Program-made: the position numbers and the translations under genes
The notes under the pieces: generated by a model
What the model was told of the DNA's origin: nothing
Database searches by the model: none
The model's input: the letters and a program-made list of their open reading frames with translations, nothing else
Part shown: piece by piece, positions 1 through 10,863 of the stretch
Numbering within the stretch: position 1 is the stretch's first letter
How the letters are laid out: every line of letters begins with the position of its first letter
NCBI GenBank assembly: GCA_023853785.1
Contig: JAJIRX010000533.1
Coordinates: 434,001 to 498,000, forward strand
Length of the DNA: 64,000 nt
DNA from: Psilocybe azurescens
Taxonomy: Eukaryota; Basidiomycota; Agaricomycetes; Agaricales; Agrocybaceae
Reading direction: 5' to 3'

Positions 1-2
1 TA

Positions 3-59
3 CGTTTGCAGACGTTGAAGGATGATGACCTACTTGCTTTTGGTTCCGTAGAGCACTAG
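3..59 (+). other. possible 3' terminal coding exon of a gene starting outside the window
   Basis: A tttgcag acceptor-like string at 3-9 is followed by an open frame that runs to a TAG at 57-59. It would encode a short acidic C-terminus (about 16 residues, including LKDDDLLAFGSVEH). This is too short to assign to a family and could be chance. Nothing upstream is visible to test it. Confidence 0.15.
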
Positions 60-508
60 AAAATAAACCAAGTCAGATAAAGTCGTCAACTGTTGAGCTC
101 CACGTACCTATTGGAGACGAGTTCCCTCCCTTTCCGGAAGTTCCTATTCTTCTCCGTCTTTTATGGTCTCAAAATCGTCTGAGTACTATTGACGTGCTGC
201 GCATATGCCTAACGTTGACACCGCTTACTACAGCGCGCGCAGAGGCAGTAGACGGTAAAACCGAAGAATTGAAGATTGTAGACTCCCCGGGCATGACATC
301 CATGACAGGTGGTTCCCAGCGTCAGTGCCCCTGCTCGCGCCCTGTTGTATTAAGCAGCTTTTTCCAGATCAACTCCAAATATGCATATCTATCATTCAAA
401 TGATTCGGGCGCAAGACGAAATGAGAAAACGAAGAAGCAGCTGACAATTTATAAAGGTACATCCAAAAGAAAAAGCATGATCGGGAAGTGTGTGGGTTAC
501 ATTGTATC
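60..508. other. intergenic, no supported gene
   Basis: The short open frames here lack splice context or recognisable motifs. The stretch lies downstream of the minus-strand MFS gene and probably includes its 3' UTR. Confidence 0.5.
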
Positions 509-2850
509 CTACTCGGTCGAATCTGGCTCGCCGAGATACTTTCGCCATTTTTCACCCTCGATACATAAGAGCGATGATAGGAAGAAAGGAGACGATACTT
601 CAGAGGAGCTGCGTAAGCAAGTACTAAGCTACTGGTTTAAGGGGGAGACGTACCATATACCGGCAAAAACGGTGAAAGACCATTCGAATCCGATCTGTTG
701 ATAGAAGGACCCAAAAACAGGATATTGAACGGCAAGATCGCTACCAAGGAGTATTCGGCAAACCTTTTCACCGAAGGGGATCCTTCGTAGATAGAAAGAC
801 GTTACAGGTTAGATTGTATTGAAATGGTGATGTTGCTGAGCGTTGAATCCAGAATACTCACGAGTAAAACCCAAGAGTCAGGCCGAAAACCTGTCGGAAA
901 AAGCTGTAAAACCGTTGGTAAGAATCCTTGAAAAAGATACATTGTCCATGGGGTAAGCTCACTTGAAGCATTGACTAACGTCGTTGCTTCGCGAACGATA
1001 GCAATCGCTGCAGCTGTAGGTATAACAGACGGAGGCGACGATCTGGACTGTGAGAAAAAGTTTCAAATAGTAAGCCGACACAAACAAGATGACTTCATAC
1101 TGCCGAAGCAAGCCACCGCTGATATTGTTAATGCATATTTAAAAATAATTTCATAAGGAACCTACCCATGCCTATACACGGAGCAATAAACGTCGTGGAG
1201 AAATGGATTGTCAGGCCATCTGTAAGCAAGTAAGACTGACAATCTATATTTTTGATAGCAATGACTTGCAACTGGACATTATTTGTGAGTTCTAAGTTCG
1301 CTGGAAGTTAGTGAAAAAGAGAACATACATAAGCAATCCGGCGGGGACAGTCACAGCTCCTGTCCAAATTCCTTGCAAGCGGACCTCAGGTGGAGCGGTC
1401 TCACCGCGAGTAAGGGCCTGCCGACGAGCACGAGCCATCATCGCATCTGTAACAGGCCCTGAACACAGTTCTCCTAATGTCCTGAATGGTTACCAGTCGA
1501 ATGAACATAGGATAACCGACAAGGCGAATGAGAAACACATACGCTCCAACCAAGAGACTGACACCGTTGGCCAGGCTGCATATATTTTCTTCATCAGTCG
1601 CTTGGTGAGAGGACTGCAAAAGAGCTCACCCATTACGGACAGTATCGAAATGATAAATTTGCGTGAACAATGTAGCAATGGTCAGAGCAGGCTCTATGGA
1701 CGCGAAGCCGTAGGTGACGGCGCTGAAAGAGTATTTCAGATGTGTAAGTTGATTGTGAATCGGTTCTTACTAGTACAGCGCTGGAAAGGCTACAGATGGA
1801 TATTTGAGCATGCTGAGTGGTTTCACGAGGAAGTCTGTAGACTTTATTTGACGAGTAGGAGGCCTGTCTAAATCCCATATCCAGAGGCGATGAATGTAGG
1901 TCCTCAAAGACATTGGAGGTGCCTTAAACAATTCTCCGACAATCGGCACTTCTTCTATCTTCTCGTCTGTGCCTTTGAGATTGTCGAGAACGTTTTCGTC
2001 CGTATCGTTTCCCTCTGGTCGGTCGAAGATAGTCTCCGGCATGAAAATACATGAAATGACGAAAAAGGCGCCGTTCAATATGGCACCAACCCAGAAGCAC
2101 CATCTCCAGCCTCTGGCTTGTGCAACATAGCCACCGACCTTTGAGGAGAGAAATAACAGGTTAGCCAATGAGTTCAATGGTCAGCAAGATTCTACTGACA
2201 ATAGGAGCCAAATGAGCGCCATTTGTGGACATCAAAGCGAATATCCCCATGGTCCTACCCCTATGATGTTCAAAGAAAAGGTCAACCACCGTTCCTGCAC
2301 CCAATCCAAGGGCAGCTGAAGAACCAACTCCGTTAATGACTCGAGCAATGATAAGAGTACCAAATGATGTTGCTTTTGCCGATCCCACAGCAGAAGCAAA
2401 ACCAATGAGCACAGACAACAAATACGCTGGTCTTCGACCGTAGACATTGGCAAATGGCGTGAAAAGAAGGGGTCCTAACCCGCTTGTACCGATGGCGACA
2501 GTGGTCTGATATGTCGCGGTCACAGGTGCTATGTGGAACTCGTCGGCGAGAAGAATGACTGCTGGGTTGATGATTGCGACATTCATGGTGGACAGAAATG
2601 CGAGGAATGATACTTGGGCGAGGATTGCATACTTCAACCACTGTGGAAGACGTGATAAAGATATAAAGAGACGAGTACCAGGGAGTGGACGAATCACGAT
2701 TATACGTACATTTGGGTAGTTCAATGGATCAAATGGAGAGCTAGTGGGTTGTGGAATCAATGGAAGGCCACTACTGTCCAGTTTGAGAGGATTTTCAGAG
2801 ATAGTAATGATTTTTTCATTGCCAGAAGAGAAATCTTTGGTTTCGCTCAT
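509..2850 (-). CDS. MFS drug/polyamine transporter (DHA1-like), multi-exon
   Basis: Plasma-membrane proton-coupled efflux carrier of the major facilitator superfamily. The start is the ATG at 2850; the protein opens with a polar cytosolic tail (MSETKDFSSG). Exon 1 (2850-2200) has TM1-TM4 and the MFS signature loop NVYGRRPAYLLS. Exon 2 (2138-1771) has GGYVAQARGWRWCFW and a central acidic loop. Exon 3 starts at 1722 with YAVTYGFASIEPALTIATLF. Further minus-strand exons follow at lower coordinates: GPVTDAMMARARR and GAVTVPAGLLMY near 1440-1310, APCIGM near 1180, IQIVASVCYTY near 1010-1040, RQVFGLTLGFYS near 860-880, an IPFGEK exon, and a tail ending GEKWRKYLGEPDSTE with stop TAG at 511-509. At least eight introns are needed. 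Exon edges between about 1600 and 700 are approximate. The order of motifs matches fungal DHA1 multidrug or polyamine exporters; the substrate cannot be read from sequence. It is divergent from glucosidase II alpha. Confidence 0.8.
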
Positions 2851-3288
2851 GGAAAGCTTCGTGGGGTATGTGTGGGGAGATCTTGAGACCCAAACTGAAT
2901 GAACCTTTGTGTATGTTTCCTGTATTTATAGCGGACTAAGAATGGACTGAGCTGCTGAGAACATAGTTGTCCCATGCCAATCCCATGCGGTCATGCCGGA
3001 TTCGTCTATGAATTGCACTATGTAGGCAGAGCTCCAGCGTGTCGAAGAGAATGTGTACTCGAGAATCCATGGAGTTGGAAGCACGGATGAGTTCATTGTA
3101 TTCAACTTTAACTAATAACGTCGAGCTCGTTCACCATCGCTGCTCGACCGTGGAAACAAATGTGCCCATCACATGACCCACTTGGGACGTGGGACGTGGA
3201 CAGCGCCAATGAACCTGTAACAAGAACCACTTCATTTCTTTCCGTTTCTCAACAAGATAAAGGGCTAGACAAGGGATACACGCTTAAT
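2851..3288. promoter_or_regulatory. shared divergent promoter region
   Basis: 438 bp separate the divergent starts of the MFS transporter (-) and glucosidase II alpha (+), so both promoters must lie here. A TATA-like tgtatttatag string is at about 2921-2931 on the + strand. No specific operator was recognised. Confidence 0.4.
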
Positions 3289-6200
3289 ATGCGGTCCTGG
3301 TCTGTTCTTGGCGCATTAGCTCTCCTGCTTATCAGCGATTCCTGGGCATTCAAGGCGCACGATTTCAAAACATGTTCTCAATCGGGGTTCTGCAGGCGCG
3401 GTCGCGCACTCTCAGGTCGCGCTAAAGAAGCGAAGTCAACCTGGGTGTCCCCTTACCGCATAGAAGAGAACTCTATTAGCATCTCGACCAACCAGGCTGT
3501 GTTTACGGCAGCTGTGAAGGGCCTCTTTGAAGAAATCAATTTCGGACTGGAGGTCCGCATCCACGACGATGGTGTTGTCAGGGTGCGAATGGATGAGGTC
3601 GGAGGTCTTCGTAAACGTTATGACGAAACTGCGGCTTGGGCACTCATTGCGGAGCCGGTCATCAGTCAGGAAGTGAAGTGGACCAAATCCAAGGGGACAA
3701 CGCGGGCAGCTTTCGGAGAGAAGAAGGAATTCGAGATCGTCGTAAAACACCAACCCTTACACATCTCACTACTCCGTAACGGCAAAGAACAGATTGTTCT
3801 CAATGGAGACGGTCTTCTACACATGGAACACTTCCGCAACAAGGTCGAGCCTGCAACCACGACGGAGGAGCCAGCTCCTGTTGAAGGAGAGGGTGCGGAA
3901 GGCGAGGGTGAAACTCAGAAGGTGCTCAAGATGGAAACCCGTCCCACAGCCTGGTTTGAGGGCGAAGACGATGATGCCCTTTTCGAAGAGACCTTCTCTT
4001 CATGGACCGATTCAAAGCCAAAAGGTACGAGTATTAATAGTCATTCTTTTAGTTACGCTAAACATGCTATCTAGGTCCCGAATCGCTCTCTATCGACATC
4101 AACTTCCCAAATCATGGAACGGTCTACGGAATCCCACAACACGCCACTCGTCTTGCCTTGCCCTCAACTGCAGGCGAAGACCCATTCTTCTCAGACCCCT
4201 ATCGCTTGTACAATTCCGACGTATTCGAATACCTTGCATCTTCGCCCGTATCTCTATACGGCTCCATCCCCCTGTTGCACGCTCATTCCGTCGATTCAAC
4301 GGTGGCCGTCTTCCACGTAGTCGGTTCTGAGACCTGGATCGACATATCTCACGCCTCAGACAAATCCACACAAACGCACTGGATATCCGAATCAGGGATT
4401 CTCGACACTTTCCTCCTTCCCGGACCGACTGCAGAGGACGTTTTCAAACAATATGCGCGTCTTACTGGAACCCCGGTCCTCCCAGCCCATTGGAGTCTTG
4501 GATATCATCAATGTCGCTGGAACTACGTGAGCAGTGACGACGTTCGAACTGTCCAGAAACGATTCGACGAGGAAGACATGCCCGTCGATGTTTTCTGGCT
4601 TGATATTGAGTACTCTGAAGACCACGAATACTTTATGTGGAAGGATAAGACCTTCCCTGATCCTGTCGAGATGACCAACGATGTTGCCGCCAAAGGCAGA
4701 AAGGTCGGGACGGTCGTCAGCTTTCATTATTATCTATATCACTTACAAACATTTCTTCCAGATGGTCGTCATTGTCGACCCTCATCTTAAGAGAGACGAC
4801 AATTATCCCGCATTCAAGCAAGCTTCTGAGCTTGGTATACTTGTGAAGCCAAAATCTGGTGAAGGTGAATATGAGGGATGGTGCTGGCCCGGAAGCAGCT
4901 CCTGGACGGACTTCTTCAACCCCGCAGCATGGGATTGGTGGAGAGGTATCTTCAAAACAGAACATAACCCAGACAAGTGGACATGGACCAAGAGCACGAC
5001 GGATATTCATATCTGGAACGACATGAACGAGGTAAGCCCCTCTCGTTTGTTGCATGCTTTCACTGTTGCTCAATGCTATGAATATTAGCCATCTGTATTC
5101 AACGGGCCTGAGATTACGATGCCCAAAGATAACATCCACTATGGAGGATGGGAACATCGCGATATCCATAACATCAACGGCATGCTTTACGTGAGTGGAT
5201 GACAACAGTTATAAGAAACGCGAGATCTAACCCGTGTTTTTCCAGTCGAACTTGACATATCAAGCCGTAGCAGAGCGAACTGACCCTCCTACAAGGCCTT
5301 TCGTTCTAACCCGCGCTTTCTTCGCAGGGTCTCAACGCTTCGGGGCGATGTGGACAGGCGACAATCTCGGGACATGGGAGCACATGGCTGTCGGCGTCAA
5401 GATGGTGTTGGCTAATGGTCTTGGAGGGCTGAGCTTCGCCGGATGTACGTATATTTCCTTCCTTCCTTCCTTCTACGCCTACGATGACTGATTTGCTGAT
5501 GGCTTTGTGCTTTATTGTCGATTATAGCTGACGTTGGAGGATTCTTTGGCAATCCTGAACCGGAGATGCTCGTGCGTTGGTATCAAGTTGGCGCGTTCGC
5601 TCCGTTCTTCCGCGCGCATGCACATATTGATACGAAGCGCCGTGAGCCTTTCTTACTCGACGAGCCTTATAAGTCGATTGTCAAGGATATTCTGCGGCTT
5701 CGTTATACTTTACTTCCTGTGTGGTATACTGCGTTCCGCGAGACGACTGTTACTGGCATGCCAATTTTGAGGTGCGTTTCTGTTTCCGTGTTATTTGAGA
5801 CTTTTGCAATGTCTGAACGTCTGGTTTGTTTGCAGGCCTCAATTCATCGTGTTCCCCAAGGACAAGGCCGGGTTTGATATTGATGATCAATATTATATTG
5901 GATCATCGGGGTTGCTTGTCAAGCCTGTCACTGAAAAAGGTGTCATCGAGTCTAAGATATACCTCGCAGAGGACGAGGTATGCAATATCTTTCACTTTCA
6001 GCTCTGTCAACGCTTAACGGTTTTCAGGTGTACTACAACTACTTCACGAACTTCGCCTACCGCGGCGCAGCTAAAGGAAAGGAGATCACAGTACCCTCTG
6101 CTCTCGACCAACTTCCTCTTTTCCTGAGAGGAGGATCGATCCTGGCCACTCGCGAACGACCAAGGAGAGCATCCTCGCTCATGCAGCGCGATCCATTCAC

Positions 6201-6642
6201 CCTCAAAGTCGCTCTAAGCAAGTCAGGAACTGCACGCGGCGAGCTCTATCTCGATGACGGTGTCTCGTACAACCACACGCAGGGCGACCTGATCTGGCGC
6301 GAGTTCTCTGCGAAGGAGCACGGAAAGCACGGGCTGCGCATCTCCAGCGCCGATCTCGCGGCTGTGAAGCCGGACGAGGCTGTGGACGGCGTGTCGCTCG
6401 CTGCGTATAATCCTGCCAACGATTTTGTGAAGAGCGTCTCGGAAGTTCGCGTTGAGAAGGTGGTCATCTTGGGCCTGCGCAATAAGCCGCGCAGTGTGAA
6501 GGTGCAAGGAGGAGGCGATCTGGTGTTTAAATATACCCCAGGAGTGGCATTCAGCGACAAGAAGGGAGGAAGTCCCAGTATTTTGGAGATCAAAGACCCT
6601 AGAGTGTTGATCAAAGAGGATTGGAGCATCTTAGTCGATTAG
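3289..6642 (+). CDS. glucosidase II alpha subunit (GH31, ER N-glycan trimming)
   Basis: Removes the two inner alpha-1,3-glucoses from N-glycans in the ER lumen, working with the beta subunit in glycoprotein quality control. Eight exons: 3289-4024, 4075-4703, 4762-5031, 5089-5190, 5246-5444, 5528-5771, 5836-5977, 6028-6642. They total 2937 nt, an intact 978-residue protein, the usual size for this family. The start at 3289 was preferred over the in-frame ATG at 3160 because it begins directly with a signal peptide ([20 protein letters not shown]). GH31 landmarks are IWNDMNE (nucleophile Asp near residue 542) and MWTGDN (acid/base Asp near 618), plus [18 protein letters not shown] Glu/Gly-rich insertion near residues 190-205 is typical of low-complexity spacers. 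No frameshift is seen, unlike several neighbours. Confidence 0.95.
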
Positions 6643-7147
6643 ATTGGCAGAGAAAGGAATGAAATGTGCATGTGCATATACATCCACATATATATATCCA
6701 AAATGGTACCTAAAATTGGTGGAAGATAATGTTTTTGTCCTGCGTCTGACTGATAAGACTATAGAACAACTTGAACAAGAAAAAGGTTTGCCCAAACAGA
6801 GAAATAATGTAGGAGACCACGGAGAAGTATCACTTGGCCCTTAGGACCGGCGAATATAGCCTCAATGCAACAAGATAAAAAAAGACAGGAAAGAAAGCAA
6901 GGCGAAAATGGGCTAATAAGGATCCACGATTTGAACTACGGACTTCGAACAATGAGTTGGTTTCGATATATATTCACACAAACTACTGAATGCAATAAAG
7001 GTCCAAAAGCACGCCATACCAGGTTGAAGAAAGAGATAACAAGAGAAGAATACATACATATGAAAGAGTTGGAAGAAGAAAAGGAGGAGGGAGAATATGG
7101 ATATGGAGACAGGGAGATTTAGAAATAATAATGCGTATTGATGTTTT
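6643..7147. other. convergent intergenic region
   Basis: About 500 bp of A-rich sequence lie between the 3' ends of glucosidase II alpha (+) and the 683-residue protein (-). It has purine-rich low complexity near 7020-7120. No gene or tRNA was supported. Confidence 0.5.
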
Positions 7148-9199
7148 TCACCATAATGGAGCATGCTTGGCCCTGTGTGACGTGGCTACGTTTGACGAGG
7201 TCGTCATCATCGGGGTCATAGGCATGGTAGGTTTCGTTGATGGCCCGCGAGCGGGGATCATATACTGAATTCCGGACATGGGATGCACAACTGTGCCAGC
7301 AGTTGGGACCAGGTGCGTGCCATGCCCGTGCATCGACATACCCATCGGATAGGTCGGCATTTGCATAAAAGCCGCAGCGTAGGGAGAAGGCATGGAGGCC
7401 GCTTGGTATGCAGGGAAGAAATAGGGAAAGGCCGCTGTCTGCGGAGACACCATGTGCTGGGAGTGTGGATGTGGGATTAACGTAGGCGAGAGCTGGGGAT
7501 AGGCTGCAGTGAACGGTGGTTGTACATGAGAAGAGCCCGTGGATGAAATAGATGCGCGGGAGTTGTGGTGGGAGGATCTCTTCCGTGAATGCGAGTGCGG
7601 ATCTTTGGAATGGGATGATGCTGCTGCTTTTGGCTTCTTTTGAGGCTCCGGTGGCGCTGTGGGTTTGCTTTCGATCCAGCCGTCAGAGCCTGACGCTAAG
7701 TTGGAAGCGGATGGGTTATGTGGGGACGGAGACGGAGACGGGGATGGAGACGTTGAGATATCGCGAGAATGTGACAATACTGGATCGATTGCTAAACTTG
7801 TCTCTTTGAGATCCCCTGAAGAAGAGGAATCCGTGCGTCGCCGGGTGAGAGCCAGGAAGAGCTCGCGAGTTCTCTTAGACTTCTGTTCGGCGGCAGGCAC
7901 CGCGGCCGGTTGGGTGATATCTATCCAACCGTCGTCGTCGTCCCAAGGAGTCGATAGTCGAGAAGGTCCACCTCCATCTTCAGATACGCTCAACCGGGGT
8001 TTCACCAAGTTGGTTTCTTCGCCTGTTGGACTGGGACTGAGGCTAGCGTACTTCGGTGAAATCGTGTCCGTGTCCAGGTTGGGACTGGATTTAGTGAAGT
8101 CCGGTGCGGTTTGAGAGCGTAACTGATCGACGATTTCGCGGGTCCTCGACTTGCGAGAGCGGTTACGCTGAGAAGCGTCTTGGAGGAAAGGAGGTAACAA
8201 ATCGGATGATGACCGCCCAGCCAAAGACCCTTCGACCTGGACATCGGTAAAGAAGCTTTGATCGTCTTTCTTGACTTTGATAGCAGAAGGAGAGGCGGGG
8301 TTCAGAGTTGGGAATGTGAAATTGGCGAAGGACGCGGAAGGAGAAAAGAGGCCGGAAGGATTGTGGGTATTGTCTTGTAATAAAGAAAAGTGGGAGGGCT
8401 CTTCACTTAAATGCGAGCAGAAAGTTGGGATGAATGACGAGGCTGTCGCACTGAGAGACCGGCTTGGAGAGAGGTTGAGCGCGTTACTTCTGCTTCCATC
8501 AAGGCTTCCATTAGGCGATGAACTCTTGATCTCGACGTCGTTGAAGAAAGATTTCGGCTTTGGTGTTGAAGGCATAGGAATTGATTCGATGGAGCCTTTA
8601 GAAGAACCTGTATCAATATAAGAAGAAATAGAGGTTGGCTGGATAAAGTTACCATAAGACGAGATGGAACTTATGAAAGAGCTCTCCAAAGATTCGTCAC
8701 TGTCCGCCGTGCTTTCAAATGCTGGCCCATTCATCAACTCCTCTAACATCTCATTCCACTGATCCTTCCCCGCTTGTAAGTCTTTCTGGTCGATGCCCGA
8801 ACTCAGATCATCAGCAGCCTCCAAAGGCGACTTGTTGAGACCAAGATCTGGAAAGTCAGAATGGTCAAATCCAACATCTTTCTCGTATGCCATGACAGCC
8901 TCCAAGGCGAATTTCACTCCAACTAATTCCAAATTCAATTCATCGTCTTCTTCGGAGATTCGTCGTGCTTTACTCAATGCTCTTGGTGAACGAATTGTGG
9001 GTAAAGGCGAATGACTCTGTCTCGATCCTTCACTGAGGAAAAGTGGGCCTCGAAAGCGGCTTCGGTGTGATTTACTACCTTGCAGATCTGGGTTGTACGA
9101 CCACGAGACAGCCATGAACGAGGTGTTCCACCAGTCGAGAGGAACGATCTCCCAATCCAAATCCTCCTCACGGACATATCTTCCGGGATATAGGTTCAT
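7148..9199 (-). CDS. uncharacterised Ser/Pro-rich 683-residue protein
   Basis: A single uninterrupted ORF of 684 codons, unusually long for an intronless gene here. No catalytic domain, signal peptide or membrane segment is seen. The N-terminus is ordered-looking and Trp-rich (YVREEDLDWEIVPLDWWN, then VSWSYNPDLQG). The rest is intrinsically disordered: acidic Ser-rich stretches, a DDDDGWIDI element about two thirds along (repeated as SDGWIESKP further on), an (SP)n run, a His/Ser/Lys-rich segment, and a C-terminal region rich in Met, Pro, Tyr and Ala. The repeated D-G-W-I-[DE] element may be a short linear motif. A cytosolic or nuclear scaffold or regulator is plausible but is inference only. 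The ATG at 9199 is the first in frame. Confidence 0.75.
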   Translation of the reverse strand: MNLYPGRYVREEDLDWEIVPLDWWNTSFMAVSWSYNPDLQGSKSHRSRFRGPLFLSEGSRQSHSPLPTIRSPRALSKARRISEEDDELNLELVGVKFALEAVMAYEKDVGFDHSDFPDLGLNKSPLEAADDLSSGIDQKDLQAGKDQWNEMLEELMNGPAFESTADSDESLESSFISSISSYGNFIQPTSISSYIDTGSSKGSIESIPMPSTPKPKSFFNDVEIKSSSPNGSLDGSRSNALNLSPSRSLSATASSFIPTFCSHLSEEPSHFSLLQDNTHNPSGLFSPSASFANFTFPTLNPASPSAIKVKKDDQSFFTDVQVEGSLAGRSSSDLLPPFLQDASQRNRSRKSRTREIVDQLRSQTAPDFTKSSPNLDTDTISPKYASLSPSPTGEETNLVKPRLSVSEDGGGPSRLSTPWDDDDGWIDITQPAAVPAAEQKSKRTRELFLALTRRRTDSSSSGDLKETSLAIDPVLSHSRDISTSPSPSPSPSPHNPSASNLASGSDGWIESKPTAPPEPQKKPKAAASSHSKDPHSHSRKRSSHHNSRASISSTGSSHVQPPFTAAYPQLSPTLIPHPHSQHMVSPQTAAFPYFFPAYQAASMPSPYAAAFMQMPTYPMGMSMHGHGTHLVPTAGTVVHPMSGIQYMIPARGPSTKPTMPMTPMMTTSSNVATSHRAKHAPLW

Positions 9200-9642
9200 T
9201 AATTAGATTGTTATTCCCCGCAGTCGTATCTAACAAAGAAAAGTCTTGTCAGAATAGAGGTGGAATGAAATTGACTCTAAATCTCACGAAGTGGCACCAA
9301 GACGCGAACAAAACTTGGTGAGACCTTCACAGAGGACCAGGACAAAATAAAGAAGGATGCAGACAGATAATTGTGGGGAATGGCAAGTGAAAATATGGAT
9401 TTACAACATGCAGTCGGCCTTGCCTCCCTTGAGTTGCAAGGACAAAAAGCTCGAGCACGTTCAACCAACTGGAGTCACATCGGGTCACGTCAATGGGGCG
9501 GATACATCACGCAACCTTTCCTCGACCGAAACTATTATCCTCCATTTGACAATCACAAAGGAATCTATTCGATCTAACTGGAATCTACTGGAACTAACTC
9601 GACTACTTGGCGTTAGCATCAAAGGGAACTATGAAAGCGCTT
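9200..9642. other. intergenic, no supported gene
   Basis: This stretch holds the putative promoter and 5' UTR of the 683-residue gene and the 3' end of the next minus-strand gene. ORFs here are short and unsupported. Confidence 0.5.
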
Positions 9643-10497
9643 TCAAGTCAAAAACAAGTGGCTTTGGCCGCTTACACCTAATCGTCGTCCATGGGCCTCA
9701 TAATTAACCGAATCGTTATCAAAGTCCCATCGGGGAATGGGAAGGCGTTTGGGGAGCTTGGCATTTCCCCGCAATCCGCTTTTCTTCAGTTTGTTGACAG
9801 CCCCAACGGGACTTGCGCCATTTTCATCCGAGACACCTGCACACGGCTTAGCTGTCACTGACGTCTTAAGAGACGCATTATTTTGGACTGCTCCGTGCGA
9901 CCCAACATTGGCTATCACCGCGTCTACTCGTGCTATCACCGCCTCAGGTCCGAAGTTCTTCAAGTCTGCCAGAAGGCTCGCTTGGGGAGGACAGAGAGCA
10001 GAGGGCACGTCAGCAGGCTTGGATTTCCCCGCGATCTTTGTAAATCCCCCACCATCGTCTCGAATGTCGGTTCCGTCTTTCGTAGACTCGCTTTTGCTGG
10101 ACCTAGTGGTTGAACCTTGTGGATGGTAGTCGGGAGAGGGAGCTGCTGAAATTTAATCAGTTTTCAACGAAAAGACGAAGAAAACAATGAAGACGAACGG
10201 CATCTCCAAATTTGTTTTCTTGAGGTAGTTTTCGAGCTGGAGACAACGCCGAGGGTGGCCCAGGAATAAAATCTATGGTGGACAAAGAGATATCTCCAAA
10301 GGCCGTCAACGTATTTTCTTCGTCTGTATCAGACTCGATCTTAGCGTTGACCATCGGATACGAAGGGCTGACAGCCTCGACGACACCCGTCTTGTTTTTT
10401 CGTCCATAACTAACTTTTCAAAAGTAAGTTTCTATGTCCCTTATTTTATCAGTGGCGAGGACTTAAAAACTTGTCAAAAACTCACAGAAAGCGACAT
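9643..10497 (-). CDS. hypothetical protein, three exons, disordered
   Basis: Minus-strand gene with a tiny first exon (10497-10486, MSLS) ending at a gtgagt donor. A second exon at about 10425-10190 encodes SYGRKNKTGVVEAV followed by an acidic stretch (IESDTDEENTL) and FIPGPPSALSPARKL. A third exon at about 10145-9643 is Ser/Lys-rich, then has LLADLKNFGPEAVIARVDAV and a basic tail (KLKKSGLRGNAKLPKRLP). The exon 1/exon 2 phase does not fit the strongest donor, so either another donor is used or a base is missing. There is no signal peptide or known domain; the basic and acidic disordered composition suggests a nuclear protein, but that is inference. Confidence 0.5.
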
Positions 10498-10863
10498 GAC
10501 TTGATGAGTGTAAAAATGAGCAAGACGAACAAAGCATGGGGACTTTATAGCAAACCTCAATGGTTCAAGGTGGCACGACGTTCATTGTCTTCCATCGCCC
10601 CAGTGGCCCAATAACCTCAGGTGGGGATGCTTGGACAATGGTCCTATCGTGACAAAGAATATTCACTTTCTGGGGAAAACGTTTTACCGTGGATCGCAGT
10701 TTGAAATTGTTTCAATTCTCTGTCGCCAGACGATATTAGGATCTCCTATTCACCATGCATCTTCAACTATTTTATTCGTGGCCCAGATTGGCGGAAACGT
10801 TTTATTTGGTTTGAAAGGTAACGACACTATTATATACGCACGGCTTAATCTCATTTCATCTTT
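10498..10863. other. intergenic
   Basis: Spacer between the start of the three-exon hypothetical protein and the stop of esterase copy 1 (both minus strand). No coding signal was recognised. Confidence 0.5.

Noticed and set aside
1311..1871. 186-residue plus-strand ORF
   Set aside because: It is antisense to MFS exons with recognisable motifs on the minus strand.
3160..3288. Upstream in-frame start for glucosidase II alpha
   Set aside because: It would bury the signal peptide behind 43 polar residues.
6900..6960. tRNA-like string (gatttgaactacggac)
   Set aside because: Resembles a T-arm complement, but no acceptor, D-arm or anticodon stem could be paired around it.
7552..8621. Plus-strand ORFs of 85-151 residues
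   Set aside because: Antisense shadows of the continuous 683-residue frame.
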